From NCBI GenBank assembly GCA_963691705.1, contig OY829538.1, positions 18,812,443 through 18,876,442 of the forward strand: a stretch of DNA of 64,000 nt. Direction: 5' to 3'. Both the position numbers and the translations under genes were made by a program. Origin of the DNA: Viola odorata (taxonomy: Eukaryota > Streptophyta > Magnoliopsida > Malpighiales > Violaceae). Positions within the stretch are counted from its first letter, which is position 1; every line of letters begins with the position of its first letter. Below the pieces are notes generated by a model. It saw nothing but the letters and a program-made list of their open reading frames with translations, was not told where the DNA came from and searched no databases. Below are positions 44,601 through 55,877 of this stretch, piece after piece.

Positions 44601-45023
44601 ATGGCAGATTCCTATTTCCTTGATACTGCGGCGCGTGACTCCCTACCGACTCCTCCAACTTCACTGGATTCGGATCATGCTCCTCCGTCGCCCCCATGGA
44701 GGCCGCCAGTCCGCTGGAAGGGCCGCAAAAGGCTAAGGAAGAAGACTTCCGAGGCGTCTGACACGTCCTTTGACTCTTTTGCCCCCTTTGCTCGAAAGAG
44801 CAATAAGTGATTTTTTCCTTGCAACCGTTCACCGTAGAGGGTTCTTTCTGGCGGTGTCGGTGCTAAAACGACGACATCAACCATTGAGGAGAAGTCGGGC
44901 TCGTCAAGGCTAGACCAGGAGAAGAGAATGGATGAGCCTTTCCCTCCCGTCCACGGGGGGTTACCGCTCTCGGATGATGATGAAGTTTATTATTATGATA
45001 TGTACTGACCTGATGAAGATTAG
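44601..45023 (+). pseudogene. E2 small antisense ORF 2
   Basis: ATG at 44601: MADSYFLDTAARDSLPTPPT, Pro-rich, then a basic block (RWKGRKRLRKKTSEAS). The frame reaches TGA at 44808-44810. It continues in the same frame, through a TAG (44835-44837), to an acidic tail (LPLSDDDEVYYYDMY) and stops at 45006-45008 (TGA) and 45021-45023 (TAG). Read through, it is about 140 codons. The function is unknown. A TTATTTAAAG element lies about 75 bp upstream. Confidence 0.45.
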
Positions 45024-45268
45024 GGCCCAGTCGTTAGGCGCGTTGTAGATGCCATATGGCTTCTGATGAATAAAGTGATATTTCCTATTTTCCTTCTTTT
45101 ACTGCTGCCTTTTCGTCAGCCTTTTAATTTTGCTGATAGCTAATGTGAAAAGTTAGCCTTGTCGCGGCAACCGCTCTATGATCATTTGACTTGGTCAAAA
45201 TTAACCGCTACTTGGGAAGTTGTGGCGAATAACTGCTTGTTTTATTTTTAAATCCTTTAATGTATCTC

Positions 45269-45274
45269 CACGTG
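45269..45274 (+). promoter_or_regulatory. G-box upstream of aORF-A
   Basis: CACGTG within CCACGTGG (45268-45275), 255 bp before the aORF-A ATG. bZIP and bHLH factors bind this core in plants. Function here is inferred from sequence only. Confidence 0.45.
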
Positions 45275-45523
45275 GCTGACTTCCTTTACACGCGTCTTGG
45301 CTCAATTGGCAGTTCAATTAATGTGGTGGCATTTGGCCCTTTAAGAAGAGACCATTTTCTCTTTCCAACCCTTTTTGCCCTTGTTTCAAATTCTCTCTTG
45401 TCTTCTCTTTATTTCTTCTAGAAGAACTTCTTGCTCGTCCGCCGCCCTCCGTCGGCTCGCCTGTGAATCTTTCCTTTTAAGGTACCACTTTATCCTTTCA
45501 GATCTTCTGTTCACTGGTTTATT

Positions 45524-47722
45524 ATGGTTAGAAGTAGGCCTAGTCGGGTTTTCTGGAGACCGATGGATCCAGAGATCGCACGAACACCCAGTATTTTCAC
45601 GTGCGAGATGGTTTTAAAGGCCGAATTAGAGGAGCATGGTATTACCTTTCCCCCTGGATATGAGCCTTTAATTCCTGAGGATACCATGCGACTTCACGAT
45701 CCAGCGTGGGGATACTATAGACTAGTTTATTTTAAAATGTTTCTTTATGGCTTTCGTTTCCTAGTTCACGATTCAATACTAACGCTGCTGCGGGAGTATA
45801 AGCTTAATCCTGCCCAGATAACTCCTTCTTCCTGGTGTGGGGTTTATGCCTTTCTTCGCGCTTGCGAATTGAAGAACATTTTTACCCCATCTCTCAATTT
45901 ATTTCGCAAATTCTTTAGCTTGACCTGCCATGATTGTTTTACCGATATCACTCTGCGATGGGATGATGCGTTTGTGCAGTCGTTCTGGCAGCGATTCCAT
46001 GGCTTTGAGGGGGCGGTTGCTGACTGGAAGAGCAGTTTCTTTGTCCTCGAGCTACCATCCCGTTTATGGCGCATAAATTTTAATCAAGAGCTTATAGGCT
46101 CCCTTTGGGCGAATCCAGCGGTGTTGTCCAGAACTGAGCTAAAGCAGGCTAACGCCTTGCTAGATATAAATACGTCTTTCCGTATCTGAGAATTCACCTC
46201 GTACAGGCTTCTTAAAGAGTGCATTATGGGTGAGTTCACCTTTTTTCATACTTTTCTCTTGACTTATTCATTATTCTGACGCGTTCCTTTAACAGGAGAC
46301 GCTAACGGTCAGCCCTCTAGAGGGGCTAACGCTCCTTTGAACGTGGTGCCGCTCCAGACTATACCGGCCTCTCCTCTTACTGGGTGCTCCAGTCATCAGG
46401 TTGTTCCGCCTAGGAGGGGACGGATTTAGACACTCACCCGGGGAGGACGAGGGCGCGGGGTCTCTGCCCGAGCTTCTCGTTTAATTGATAACTGGCTACC
46501 ACTACGGCGCGGGGGAATAAATCTAAATCGGCCTACGACTAGATTAATTGAGAGCGACAGTAGCGGTCACAACGATAGCGAGGATATGGATATCAAATCG
46601 GACCTCTGCCATGCTACCTCGCTTCAACCAAAAAAATTGAGGATAGAGATAAATGAGCGGGCTACCGGGGTTTTTTCTGATAACGCCTCCACAATAGCCG
46701 CTACGATGCCTAACGTTTCTTCTGTGGTAGACACTTCTCAAACTATGAAAATCGCTGAAGTGCCAACAATCGTCCTTCCTACCGTTGGTGAAGTCCCGTT
46801 GGTAGCAGATTCTCCTTTGCCAGCTAACGGTCCTAATTCTCCGATTTTTTACTGCATTCCGGATGTGGTGGCGACTTCTTCCATGAGTCCGGCTTCTGAG
46901 CTACCGCCCATGGTTCTTCCGCGGTTATTTTTTACCTCTATTTCAGACGTGAGCACTAGAGACTGTCCTCCGACTCCCATGATCAATCTGTCTCCTGAGG
47001 GCCCTAGTAGGGTTCCATGTTACCGTATGAATTTGTCAGGGTTTTGCGTTGACGGTCTTCGTGCTGCCGGGGTGCCAAATCCCTTTTCTAGAGGCGAATT
47101 CTCGGCATCCTTGATAGGGCAAATGATGAGCTCTTCTAAAGAGAGAGAGAAGTTTCTTCAATTTTCTTCGAGGGCCCGCTACAGGCATGTTATGAACGAT
47201 TCTCTGGATGCCTTCCGTCATCTAGGCTATCTGGTCGAGGCTTACGACAACGAACTGCAAAATTTTTCTAGCGCGATGTGCGCTCAAAAGGTGCAACTTG
47301 ATCGGGCGGTAGATCAATCGAGGTTGCTCTCGCGTCTTCAAGACGAGTCGCAAAAGGAGCTAAATAGGGAGAGGTCTAAAGGAAAAGCAATGGTCGATGT
47401 TCTGGGAGCAGAGTTGGCGATGGAAAAGAAGAAAATCCTTCTTCTTCGTGAGGTGGTGCTGGCCCAAATTGAGGAGTTAGCCAAGGTTCCACTGAAGATG
47501 GAATGGTGGAAAAAGAAGGTCTTGGAGGCCTTTACTTCTGGGTTCGCAGCCTATTACGAAAGTGATTCCTTTGATCCGGCAAAGATTGCTAATTATGTTT
47601 TTGCCATAATGGATAAAGTTGATAGGGACGGCTCGTCTGCCTTAGAGGGAGAAGGGCCTAGTGATGGTGTTGTGCGACGAACTCCCCTACCGGGTGACTC
47701 GAGTGCCGCGAAGGATTCCTAG
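45524..47722 (+). pseudogene. E2 aORF-A: antisense 'gypsy-type transposon' protein
   Basis: Two exons, 45524-46229 and 46296-47722, with the intron GTGAGT...TTTAACAG. They are joined in frame as about 710 codons. The N-terminal domain (residues 35-210) has PPGYEPLIPEDTMRLHDP, YYRLVYFKMFLYGFRFLVHD, LNPAQITPSSWCGVYAFLRA and DWKSSFFVLELPSRLWRINF. It resembles the 'Transposase_28 / putative gypsy-type transposon' family. A disordered Ser/Pro-rich middle follows, and then a coiled coil (residues about 540-640, EMEKKKILLLREVVLAQIEE-like). Two stops are present (46187-46189 TGA, 46427-46429 TAG). It runs opposite to E2 gag-pol. The function of the family is unknown; proposals include roles in silencing evasion or nuclear targeting. 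E1 carries the same gene at its right edge. Confidence 0.78.
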
Positions 47723-48022
47723 ATCTCCTCCTCGACTACTGCTTCATTCTTATTTGAATTTCCTTTATTCTTCAAGCTATCGCACCATAAAGTCATTTGG
47801 TATTTTTTTCTTTGTAATAATGCTGACCCTGCCGGGCCCTTGTCGCTTCTTTCTTAAGCGTTGGGTTTTAGTGTATTATTGATGCCGCTTATACTTTGTT
47901 AGCGTCTTTCTCCTGAAGTGCCATTTCTTGAGACCATGAGTCCGAGCTGGCGCTGCTTTTCAGAGCATTAAATGCTGCAAGTCCCTTAATTAATGCGATC
48001 GAAAAACAATGATGGAGGAAGA

Positions 48023-48028
48023 CACGTG
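48023..48028 (+). promoter_or_regulatory. G-box upstream of aORF-B
   Basis: CACGTG within GACACGTGTC, a full 10-bp palindrome, 344 bp before the aORF-B ATG. In E1 the corresponding site reads GACACGCGC on the + strand (about 62336), so the palindrome is lost. Confidence 0.45.
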
Positions 48029-48200
48029 TCTTTCTCATGGTGAGACGTTTGAACAGACGTCTTTTAGGGAGTAGCAAGGACTGAAGCGTCTTCCCTTTTT
48101 TTTCAAAAGTTACGTCTTTCGCGCGTGTCGCGTCCTTCCCACACGCTATTTTGCCGCGTGTCAATTGAACACTGGTCGTGTCTTTTGACCCATTTAGGGT

Positions 48201-48209
48201 TATATATAA
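48201..48209 (+). promoter_or_regulatory. TATA box of E2 aORF-B
   Basis: TATATATAA, preceded by TTTAGGGT. The E1 counterpart reads CTAGGGTTATAAAGCG on the minus strand. Confidence 0.6.
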
Positions 48210-48366
48210 TGTTTTCCTCGCCTCCTCTTTTCTTTTTTATCTCCTTCCTGAATCATCGCATTTTTCTGGAAAACAACTCGCCGCTCCTTCCTCTTCGTTC
48301 TGGGATCCCTGGTGTTTCGAAGGTACACACATCATTTCTTTCTTTGCTCCCTTCTTTTTATTAGTT

Positions 48367-50747
48367 ATGGCGAAGACTCGCTCTAAAAAATCCGTTGTTG
48401 AGAAAAAATCCATTGTTGAGGGAGAAGATTCTAAAAAATCTGCTGGGGAAGAGAAGATTGATAATACCCCTACTTCTCTCTATAGCTTGTCCTTAGTTCA
48501 TCGCAGATTAGCTGCGCTCAACATTCAACTCCCTGGAGGCTACACCACTAAGGTTGCTTCTGATCCTCTCCGCCTTAATAGTGAAATGCTGGTAATAGTA
48601 GGGTGTTATATGCCAAATTGTTCGATCATGGATTCTGGCTTCCCCTTGATTCCTTTATGAAACTGTTGCTAGCCGATTCTGACTTGAACCCAACCCAACT
48701 GAGTCCTAACGCAGTTTGCGTTGTTAGTGCTTTCACGTCACTGTGCCGATTCAAGAAGATTGAGTCTCCTACGTTAGCGTTATTTCACAATATTTTTCAG
48801 TTGTATTCTCGTAAAGGGGTGATATCGATATCGCCCCGTTATGACGACGAGTCACTGAAGCCGTTCACTTGGAAACTCATGGGTTTGGAGTCTTCCATTC
48901 TTGGGTGGAAAGAAGGATTCTTTATTGTTGACCTGCCGGAATCCTTGTGGAGGATCGGCTTTAATCAGGAGATTAAAGATGGGGCTTGGGGTAGTAGGAA
49001 ACCGCTTTCCAAACCGGAGGCTGGTTGGTTGCAAACGTTACTCCAACTGAGTTTTAGTGTTGACACCCGCAAAGTGGCTAACGGGGAGGATGTTGAGAAA
49101 TGTAAAATGGGTGAGTGTTTATTCTTCTTTCTTTGCATTGCTGGGTAGTACGAACGCTGACATCTTTCCTTAAATATGAAGCGGTTTCGCCTGGTTGGGA
49201 GCCTGAATATATTCGAAGGAAGAAGAGAAGAGAGCAGAAAAGAAGGGAGCAGGCTGTCGCCGCTGCCGTCGCTACCGCTGAAAGGGGAGCTATCACTGAG
49301 GGAGGATCTACCACTGTTACTCTGGTCACACCACCTTCCCAAGGGGTTGCCGTCACCGTTGATACTGCTCAAGCGTCTTCTTCATGACCTCGTGTCGCAA
49401 AGAAGAAAAGAAGCAGGAAAGTGAGTGATATTCATCCCGCTCCCTCACAAGCTACCGTTTCTTCGGAAGTGACTGTCGACACCATTCCTCAAGGGATCCC
49501 CTTGATCTCCCCATCTGCTCAGGTATTTTTATCCCTTCCCCCTACCGCTTTCTTTTGCTCTTTACAGTTTTCTTATCGTGCTTTGCTTCTTCTAGGAAAT
49601 TGTCACTATTGATACTATTCATTCTCTTCCTAACGAAGACATGTCATTTGCCGATGACCTCGTAAACCATAAAAAAAGAGCTCGTCATAGTCTTCAGAAT
49701 AGCCCGTCATCATCTGGTATTAACCCTCCTCTGACAACTGCCGCGGAAGGTGGTGTACCTCCCGAGCAATCTCAAGGTGCTAACCCTAGTGGGGATTTTC
49801 ACACCTTTGTTGATTCTCCGCTTCACTCTTCATCTACCGCTGTGGGCTTTCAACCAGATATGCTGCGTCCTGACTTTTCGGTGCTTGCCGGGGGTGGGTC
49901 TCTTGATATGAGAGGCTCTGCTAACCAACCTCTTTCTCCTCCTACCCTATTTTTTGTTCCTACGCCTCCACCTCCTACCGAGAGGGGCAATGTTGCTTCT
50001 GCTTTGATGATTGGCGTCATCTCTTACCTTCCTCCCAGCCTTGCCACTCATAAAGTTAACTTGGGGGGTTTTAGAGAAGAAACCTTTCAGGTTTCAGAGA
50101 CTGATGGCGATGATGCTGCCTTTGCGTCTACATCTCAGCTGATGGCTCGAATGATGTCACATCACAGGGAGAGAGATGCGTTTTCGGCTAGAAGCCGTCA
50201 GGAACGTATAAATTTCCTTTACTCTCGGTTATTTTCTTCCTTCTGCCATCTCCATTACTTGGATGAGGATGACGCTAGGGTAGAGGCAGACGAGCAGAGG
50301 GAGATAGATAGGCTGACAAATGAGTATCAGGGGCTGCTTGATGTTGTGACTGTTGCCCGACAGGAGGCAGAGAACGCTAAGCGAGAAGCTGAGGTCGCTA
50401 AGCAAGAGGCGGAGGTCGCTAGGCATGCCTTGGAGAAAGAAAAAGAGAAAGGTGTCGCTTTGACTGTACGACTTTCTGAGGGAGAGGCCCAGCTAGAGGT
50501 GGAGAGGCGTAGGAATGCCGAGCTGTCCGCTAAGGTTACTCTTTCTACTGAGAAGTGTCGTTGGTATATGAAGGAGGGGGCCATGATCGTTTCGGATGGT
50601 TTTATGGAGATTCATGGGATAGACACTCTTCGAGTCAAAGAGCTTGGTGCCTATTTTGATAGAAGGTCCTCGCTCGTAACTGATGATGATTTCTATAGGG
50701 GTCGGGCTGTTAGGCAGGGTGGTGATAATGCGTCAGCTGCTTCATAG
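48367..50747 (+). pseudogene. E2 aORF-B: second antisense 'gypsy-type transposon' protein
   Basis: Three exons. Exon 1 is 48367-49110 with the donor ATGG|GTGAGT. Exon 2 is about 49160-49522. Exon 3 runs from about 49598 (after CTTCTAG) to 50747. The start MAKTRSKKSVVEKKSIVEGE is basic. The domain LVHRRLAALNIQLPGGYTTK, VLYAKLFDHGFWLPL, LNPTQLSPNAVCVVSAFTSL and WKEGFFIVDLPESLWRIGF is paralogous to aORF-A. Exon 2 is Lys/Arg-rich (EYIRRKKRREQKRREQ), like a nuclear signal. Exon 3 ends in a long coiled coil (AKREAEVAKQEAEVARHALE at 50380-50440). There is a frameshift near 48590-48605 and a TGA near 49385. The donor after ATGG matches aORF-A in position and sequence, so the pair arose by duplication. 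Confidence 0.78.
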
Positions 50748-51399
50748 GCACTGTGCTTTACTTTTTTGGTTTTTGTCGTTAACATGCCTCCGTCTATCCT
50801 CGTGGGACGTTTGATATTGACAGTATCGGTTTTCCCTTAGAACATTGCTTTTTTCTAGAATTTCTTTGCCAGTTTTGGTTTGCGATGTTGCTGCTACAAT
50901 ATAGTTAGCAAATGTCATTACTAAAATCATAATGATGTAATCATCATACCTTATCCGGTTAACTAACCGCGGCGTTAGCGCGTGCTTTTATTGCGATCCC
51001 TTGCCTGCGAATTGTTAAGGCATTTCTGTCTCTAGGGACACAGTATTTCTTTGGTGGCCACAATAACTTGGCTTTTGAGATGGTCTCCTCCTCGGTATCT
51101 TCCTTTGTGCCTTTCTCTGTTCAGAATCGGAAAGTTATTTCCACATGTCTTACGGCCAACGCTGCCCTATCATCATTTCTTTAGTGATGTCTCAGAGGAT
51201 GAATCAGTATCATCTCTGCTCGCGTTGTATACAGATTGATACCGCCCTTTGTTGCTAGGGGGATCACTTAGCCTTGCTAGGTCTGGCTTTGTCATGATGT
51301 TGTTGTTGTGATAGAGACATCTCTCCAGCTCAACTTCACCGGGTATCAACCGCTCAGTTACTAGCTGGGATATCTCTCTTTATTTCAAATGTCAGCGGT
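50748..51399. other. E2 spacer between aORF-B and minisatellite
   Basis: No gene is recognised. It is probably the 3' UTR of aORF-B. Confidence 0.4.
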
Positions 51400-51900
51400 C
51401 GGCTTGGGGCGTGCCTCGTCTTAGTGAGCATTCTGATCAGGACCGATCGTCACAAGGATAGGATTTTCACTCCCAAGTGTTGAAACCTCACGTCTCTGGG
51501 GCGTGCCTCATCTTAGTGGTCTGTTTGTGTGAGCACGGTTGCCACAAGGATAGGATTTTCACTCCCAGGGCAGAGTTACTATCTCTTTGGGGCGTGTCTC
51601 GTCTTAATGGTCCGTCTGTGTGAGCACGGCTACCACAAGGATAGGATTTTCACTCCCAAGGATGCCGGGGGGTGCCTCATCTTAGTGGGCCGCCTTTGTT
51701 AGCACGATTGTCACAAGGATAGGATTTTCACTCCCGGGGGCGTTGTGGCATGCCTCATCTTAATGGGGCCTTTGTTAGCACGGTTGCCACAAGGATAGGA
51801 TTTTCACTCCCAACGCTAAATTTATGCTAGGGCGTGCCTCGTCTTAGTGAGTTGTCTGATCAGGACCAGCCATCACAAGGATAGGATTTTCACTCCTGGC
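51400..51900 (-). repeat. E2 3' minisatellite, 6 copies of 76-92 bp
   Basis: CACAAGGATAGGATTTTCAC begins at 51451, 51543, 51634, 51712, 51788 and 51874 (spacing 92, 91, 78, 76, 86). It is preceded by GGCGTGCCTCGTCTTAGTG. It is the reverse complement of the E1 repeat core, in the same place relative to pol. Confidence 0.92.
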
Positions 51901-51995
51901 ATTCTTCGTTATCTGCATGTTACCATTCACAAAATGCACAAGGAATACTTTGATTCATTCATTAGAGCAACACTAACATTATCAACAGAAAGAGA

Positions 51996-53149
51996 TCAAT
52001 TTCTAGCATGGTATAGCTTCAAACGAGCTATATTCCAAGAGTTTTGTAAGGGAGTACCGTCGAGTGTTTCCAAATGGTATGCTCCCTTCCCGACAACATG
52101 GGTGACGCGATATGGTCCATCCCAGTTTGGGCTGAGCTTCCCCATGCGTTGTCCTGCCGCTCGCTTGTCCCTGAGCACTCGGAGGCTTAGCGTGCCAATT
52201 TCTACTAGCGTGACAACCTTTGTGCCGAAGGCTAATGCGAAAGGTGTTTCTCTTTGACAGTCATGCGGTAGGCCCATAATATGTATGGTAGTTCATCTGG
52301 CTATTTCTTTTTAGAACCTTCAAGGTTTCTTTTGATGCCACTAAGAATGCTACGATTGGTCACTTCTGCCTGACCGTTAGTTTGGGGGTGCACTACAGAA
52401 GAGAATCTCTGTTCGATCTGAAATTCTGCGCACTGATTTATGAAAAATTGGCTCGTGAATTGTGTTCCATTATCACTAACCAATATGGGAGGTATCCCAA
52501 ATCGCATAATAACTTGATGCTTAAAGAAATGCCTGATTTTTTCGGTAGTGATATTAGCTAATGCTTCCGCTTCTGCCCATTTCATGAAATAATCCACCGC
52601 TACAACCACAAATTTTAGTTGAGATCTGGCTTTTGGAAACGGACCCAAGATGTCGATTCCCCATTTGGCAAACGAGCATGGAGCGACTATTTTTGAAATT
52701 TGCGCGGCAGGCTTTCGAGGAATCTTGGCGTATTCCTGACATTTCTGACAGGTCCTCACAAAGTTGTGACAATCTCTTCGAATGATGGGCCAATAGAACC
52801 CCAACCGAAAGACTTGTACTGCCAAGGTATCGCCCGCTACATGCATACCACATATTCCTTCATGGATTTCTCGTAATGTGTGGAGGCCTTCCTGCTCCGT
52901 TATGCACTTTGCGGCTGGATGGGAGAAGCATCTCCGAATCAGCTCCCCATTGTAGTATGTGCACTGTGCCGCTTGTTTCAAAACTTTCCTCTTTTCAATG
53001 TTATCCGCTGGCAACTCATCATGTTTCAAGTATTTTATTATGGGAATTCTCCAGTCGTTCTCCACTTCATCCACGTAAAGCGACAGTTGTTCTTCCATGA
53101 AAGAAGGCGCAGGTATCTCCCCATAGTATACATCTTTGGGTATGGAGGC
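51996..53149 (-). pseudogene. E2 integrase
   Basis: The zinc finger (HTLREIHEGICGMH...CQKC) and all three catalytic residues are intact: WGIDILGPF, LVSDNGTQF, GQAEVTNRS. A frameshift follows SKKK at about 52300. An internal deletion of roughly 60 codons joins TLSLRV to LRDKRAAGQRMGKLS compared with E1. The C-terminus ends SWNIARLKLYHARN at 51996. Confidence 0.88.
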
Positions 53150-53640
53150 TTCCGGGTTGGCTGCCATTTTAGCAAGATTGTCAGCCTCGGCATTATCTTC
53201 TCGGGGAATATGCTTAAAGCTGACTTGAGTGCCTTTTTTCTACAGTTCCGTCATCTCACGCTTCACTTTTGCGAGATATTGGATCATGATAGGTTCTCTG
53301 GCTTGGGAGTTTCCTAAGACTTGATCTATTATCAATTTAGAATCTTCGCGTATCTGCAGTCGTAGATCGCGCGCCGTCCCTGCGGCTTCGACAAAAAAAC
53401 TATTTCCTATCCTGAGTCCTGCTAGCAACACTTCATACTCAGCCGCGTTATTGGATAGTGGTTGCAGAATTCTGATGGCGTACCGTATTTGCATGTCGTT
53501 TGGTCCAGTCATGAAAGTTCCTGCACCAGCCAACTCTTGGTTTTTAGCTCCGTCTACATGGATGATCCACGGGTCAGTGTATGTGCCTGGAGACGGGAGG
53601 TCTGAGCCTTCTACCTCCTCTTCCGGTGGGTCCACCAATA
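53150..53640 (-). pseudogene. E2 archaeal-type RNase H
   Basis: IIHVDGAKNQELAGAGTFMT, NNAAEYEVLLAGLRIG, EDSKLIIDQ and HIPREDNAEADNLAK are present. A TAG stop sits at about 53240 between the third and fourth active-site residues. It is a homologue of the E1 domain at 40331. Confidence 0.85.
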
Positions 53641-53659
53641 TTTCTTGCGTAAATGTGCA

Positions 53660-55000
53660 TTCTGCTATGAAGCCTGCTAACGCTTGGGCTTTAATGGACG
53701 GTCTGGCCTTGTATTACAACCCATATTGTTCAAGTTCGATTGCCCAAATCAACATTCTTCCTGAGGACTTGGGTTTCCTGAAAATTTTCCTTAATGGCTG
53801 ATCAGTGAGTACTACAACAGGGTGAGCTTGGAAGTACCGATCCATCTTCCGTGTTGCCTGTACTAGGGCAAACGCCACTTTCTCAATACGGTCGTACCGT
53901 AGCTCGGCGTCTTTCAGCACGTGGCTAACAAAGAATACTGGATGGTGAATATGCCTATCGCTTCGTACGAGGACAGCACTGACCACCTCGTCAGCAACAC
54001 CCAGGTATAGGTATAGAGCGTCACCCGGTTCTGGTCTCGTTAGCACTAGGTCGGATGAGAGATAGGTTTTTAGGTCAGCAAACGCCTTTTCACATTCTTC
54101 TATCCATCCGAAAGGGGCTTTGTTACGAATGACCTTAAAAAAGGGTAAACATCTCTCGCCTTGTTTGGAAATAAACCATCCTAACGCAATGATGCGTCCT
54201 ATGAGCTTCTGTACCTCTTTGACGGTTCGAGGAGATATCATGTCCTGAATGGCCTTTACCTTCGAAGGGTTAGGCTGGATGCCTTTCTGAGTGACCACGT
54301 AGCCTAAGAATTTGCCCGTTTGGAAAGCAAACATGCATTTACGCGGATTCAATTTCATTTTGTGTTCTCTCATTACGCCAAAAACTTCCTCTAAGTCGGC
54401 TAAGTGGTCCTTGAAGCTTCGACTTTTGACCAATATGTCGTCCACGTAAGCTTCCACATTTTTCCCAATTTGCTCCTCAAAAACTTTGTTTGCCATGCGC
54501 TAGAATGTTGCCCCAACATTTTTCAATCCAAATGGCAACGCCGTATAGCAATAAGTGGCCTTTGGGGGTGATGAAGGCGGTCTTTTCTTCATCTTCCATG
54601 GCCATGGGAATTTGGTGATATCCGGAGTTGGCATCTAACGAGTTTAGGTAGGCGTACCCAGCAGTCTGATCGACCAACTGATGGATCCGAGGAAGAGGAT
54701 AGCAATCTTTGGGGCAGGCGTCATTCAAGTCAGTGAAATCGATACACATGCGCCAATCTCCATTGGGTTTTGGGACTAAGACATGGTTAGCCAGCCATGT
54801 GGGGTACTGGACTTCTCGAATGAACCCAGCGTCCATGAGCTTCGATATTTCTTTCTCGATGGCTACTATCTTTTCTGGGGAGAAAGCGCGCCGCTTTTGC
54901 TGAACAGGCTTAGTGTTAGGGTTAATGTTTAGCCGGTGTTCCGCAACTTCTCGCGAGACTCCAGGCATATCCATAGGTTTCCACGCGAATTCCTCTTTGC
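53660..55000 (-). pseudogene. E2 reverse transcriptase and first RNase H
   Basis: RT blocks: MPGVSREVAEHRLN, VLVPKPNGDWRMCIDFTDLN, LDANSGYHQIPMAMEDEEKT. The catalytic YVDD at 54448-54437 is intact. There is a frameshift near 54490-54570, so the enzyme would not be made in one piece. The first RNase H continues as LYLGVADEVVSAVLVRSD and HPVVVLTDQPLRKIF. The frame from 54496 to 53714 is otherwise open. Confidence 0.9.
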
Positions 55001-55078
55001 ATTTTCTTAGTACTCGAGCTAACTGCGCGTTCTCTTTCGGGCTTAGCTTTTCACTAACCAGGAGGTTCGCTTCTGCGT

Positions 55079-55877
55079 CCCCCCGATAGGAATTGGCACC
55101 ATTTTATCAACCGGCTGAGTGCGTTTTTTCCTCTTTATCTTCAAAGGGGTCATCCGCTACGCATACGTAACAGTCGCAACTCTTCTGAGTCATGAGCAAG
55201 TAACATTCGGCAGCTAGCTTCTGGTCTCCTTTGACGGAGACTACTCCGTCCCATGAAGGATATTTCATCCTTAGATATTTTTGTGATATTGCAGCCCCAA
55301 ACCGGTTGAGGAATGGTCATCCAAGTATGGCGTTGTAGGGCAAAGTCAGGTCTACAACCAAGAATAATAATTCCTCTGACCGTTTGGACGCATCCTCCCT
55401 AAAATACACTGGTAGCGATGTAACTCCGGTTACTGGAATTGGGACCCCATCTACCCCAATTATAGGCTTTTTACAAGGCGTTAGCTCATCGTCAGGACGC
55501 TTCATTAGATTGTATGCCTCTAACGAGAATAGGTTTACTGCACTCCCATTATTGACAAGGGTTCTCCTGACCCCGTGGCTGCCGATAATGGGTGTGACTA
55601 CCAATGCATCGTTGTGTGGGTAAACGACGCCTTTCTCATCCTCTTCTGAGAACGATAGCACCATTCGGTCCAACGCGCTTATCGTTTCATTTCTCGATAA
55701 TGCACTTTCTCTTTTACGTTTCTCACCTACCGCGGAAACCAATGTCGCGGGTTCGTCTAAATACGGAGTGCCTCCAGCTATAATATTGATTATAGGGACA
55801 TCGTCCTCACCGACTGAAAGTGTTTCCCTACCCCCTCCGATAGGGACGGTGTTAGCTCCTGTGGCGTGAGAAGGTGT
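55079..55877 (-). pseudogene. pro: E2 aspartic protease, catalytic Asp lost
   Basis: The motif at 55556-55539 reads VNNGSA: the catalytic Asp codon (GAT in E1) is AAT here. The surrounding fold is intact (IIGSHGVRRTLV, FSLEAYNLMKRPDDELTPCK, LFLVVDLTLPYNAILG). The G-to-A change alone would inactivate the enzyme. Confidence 0.85.
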
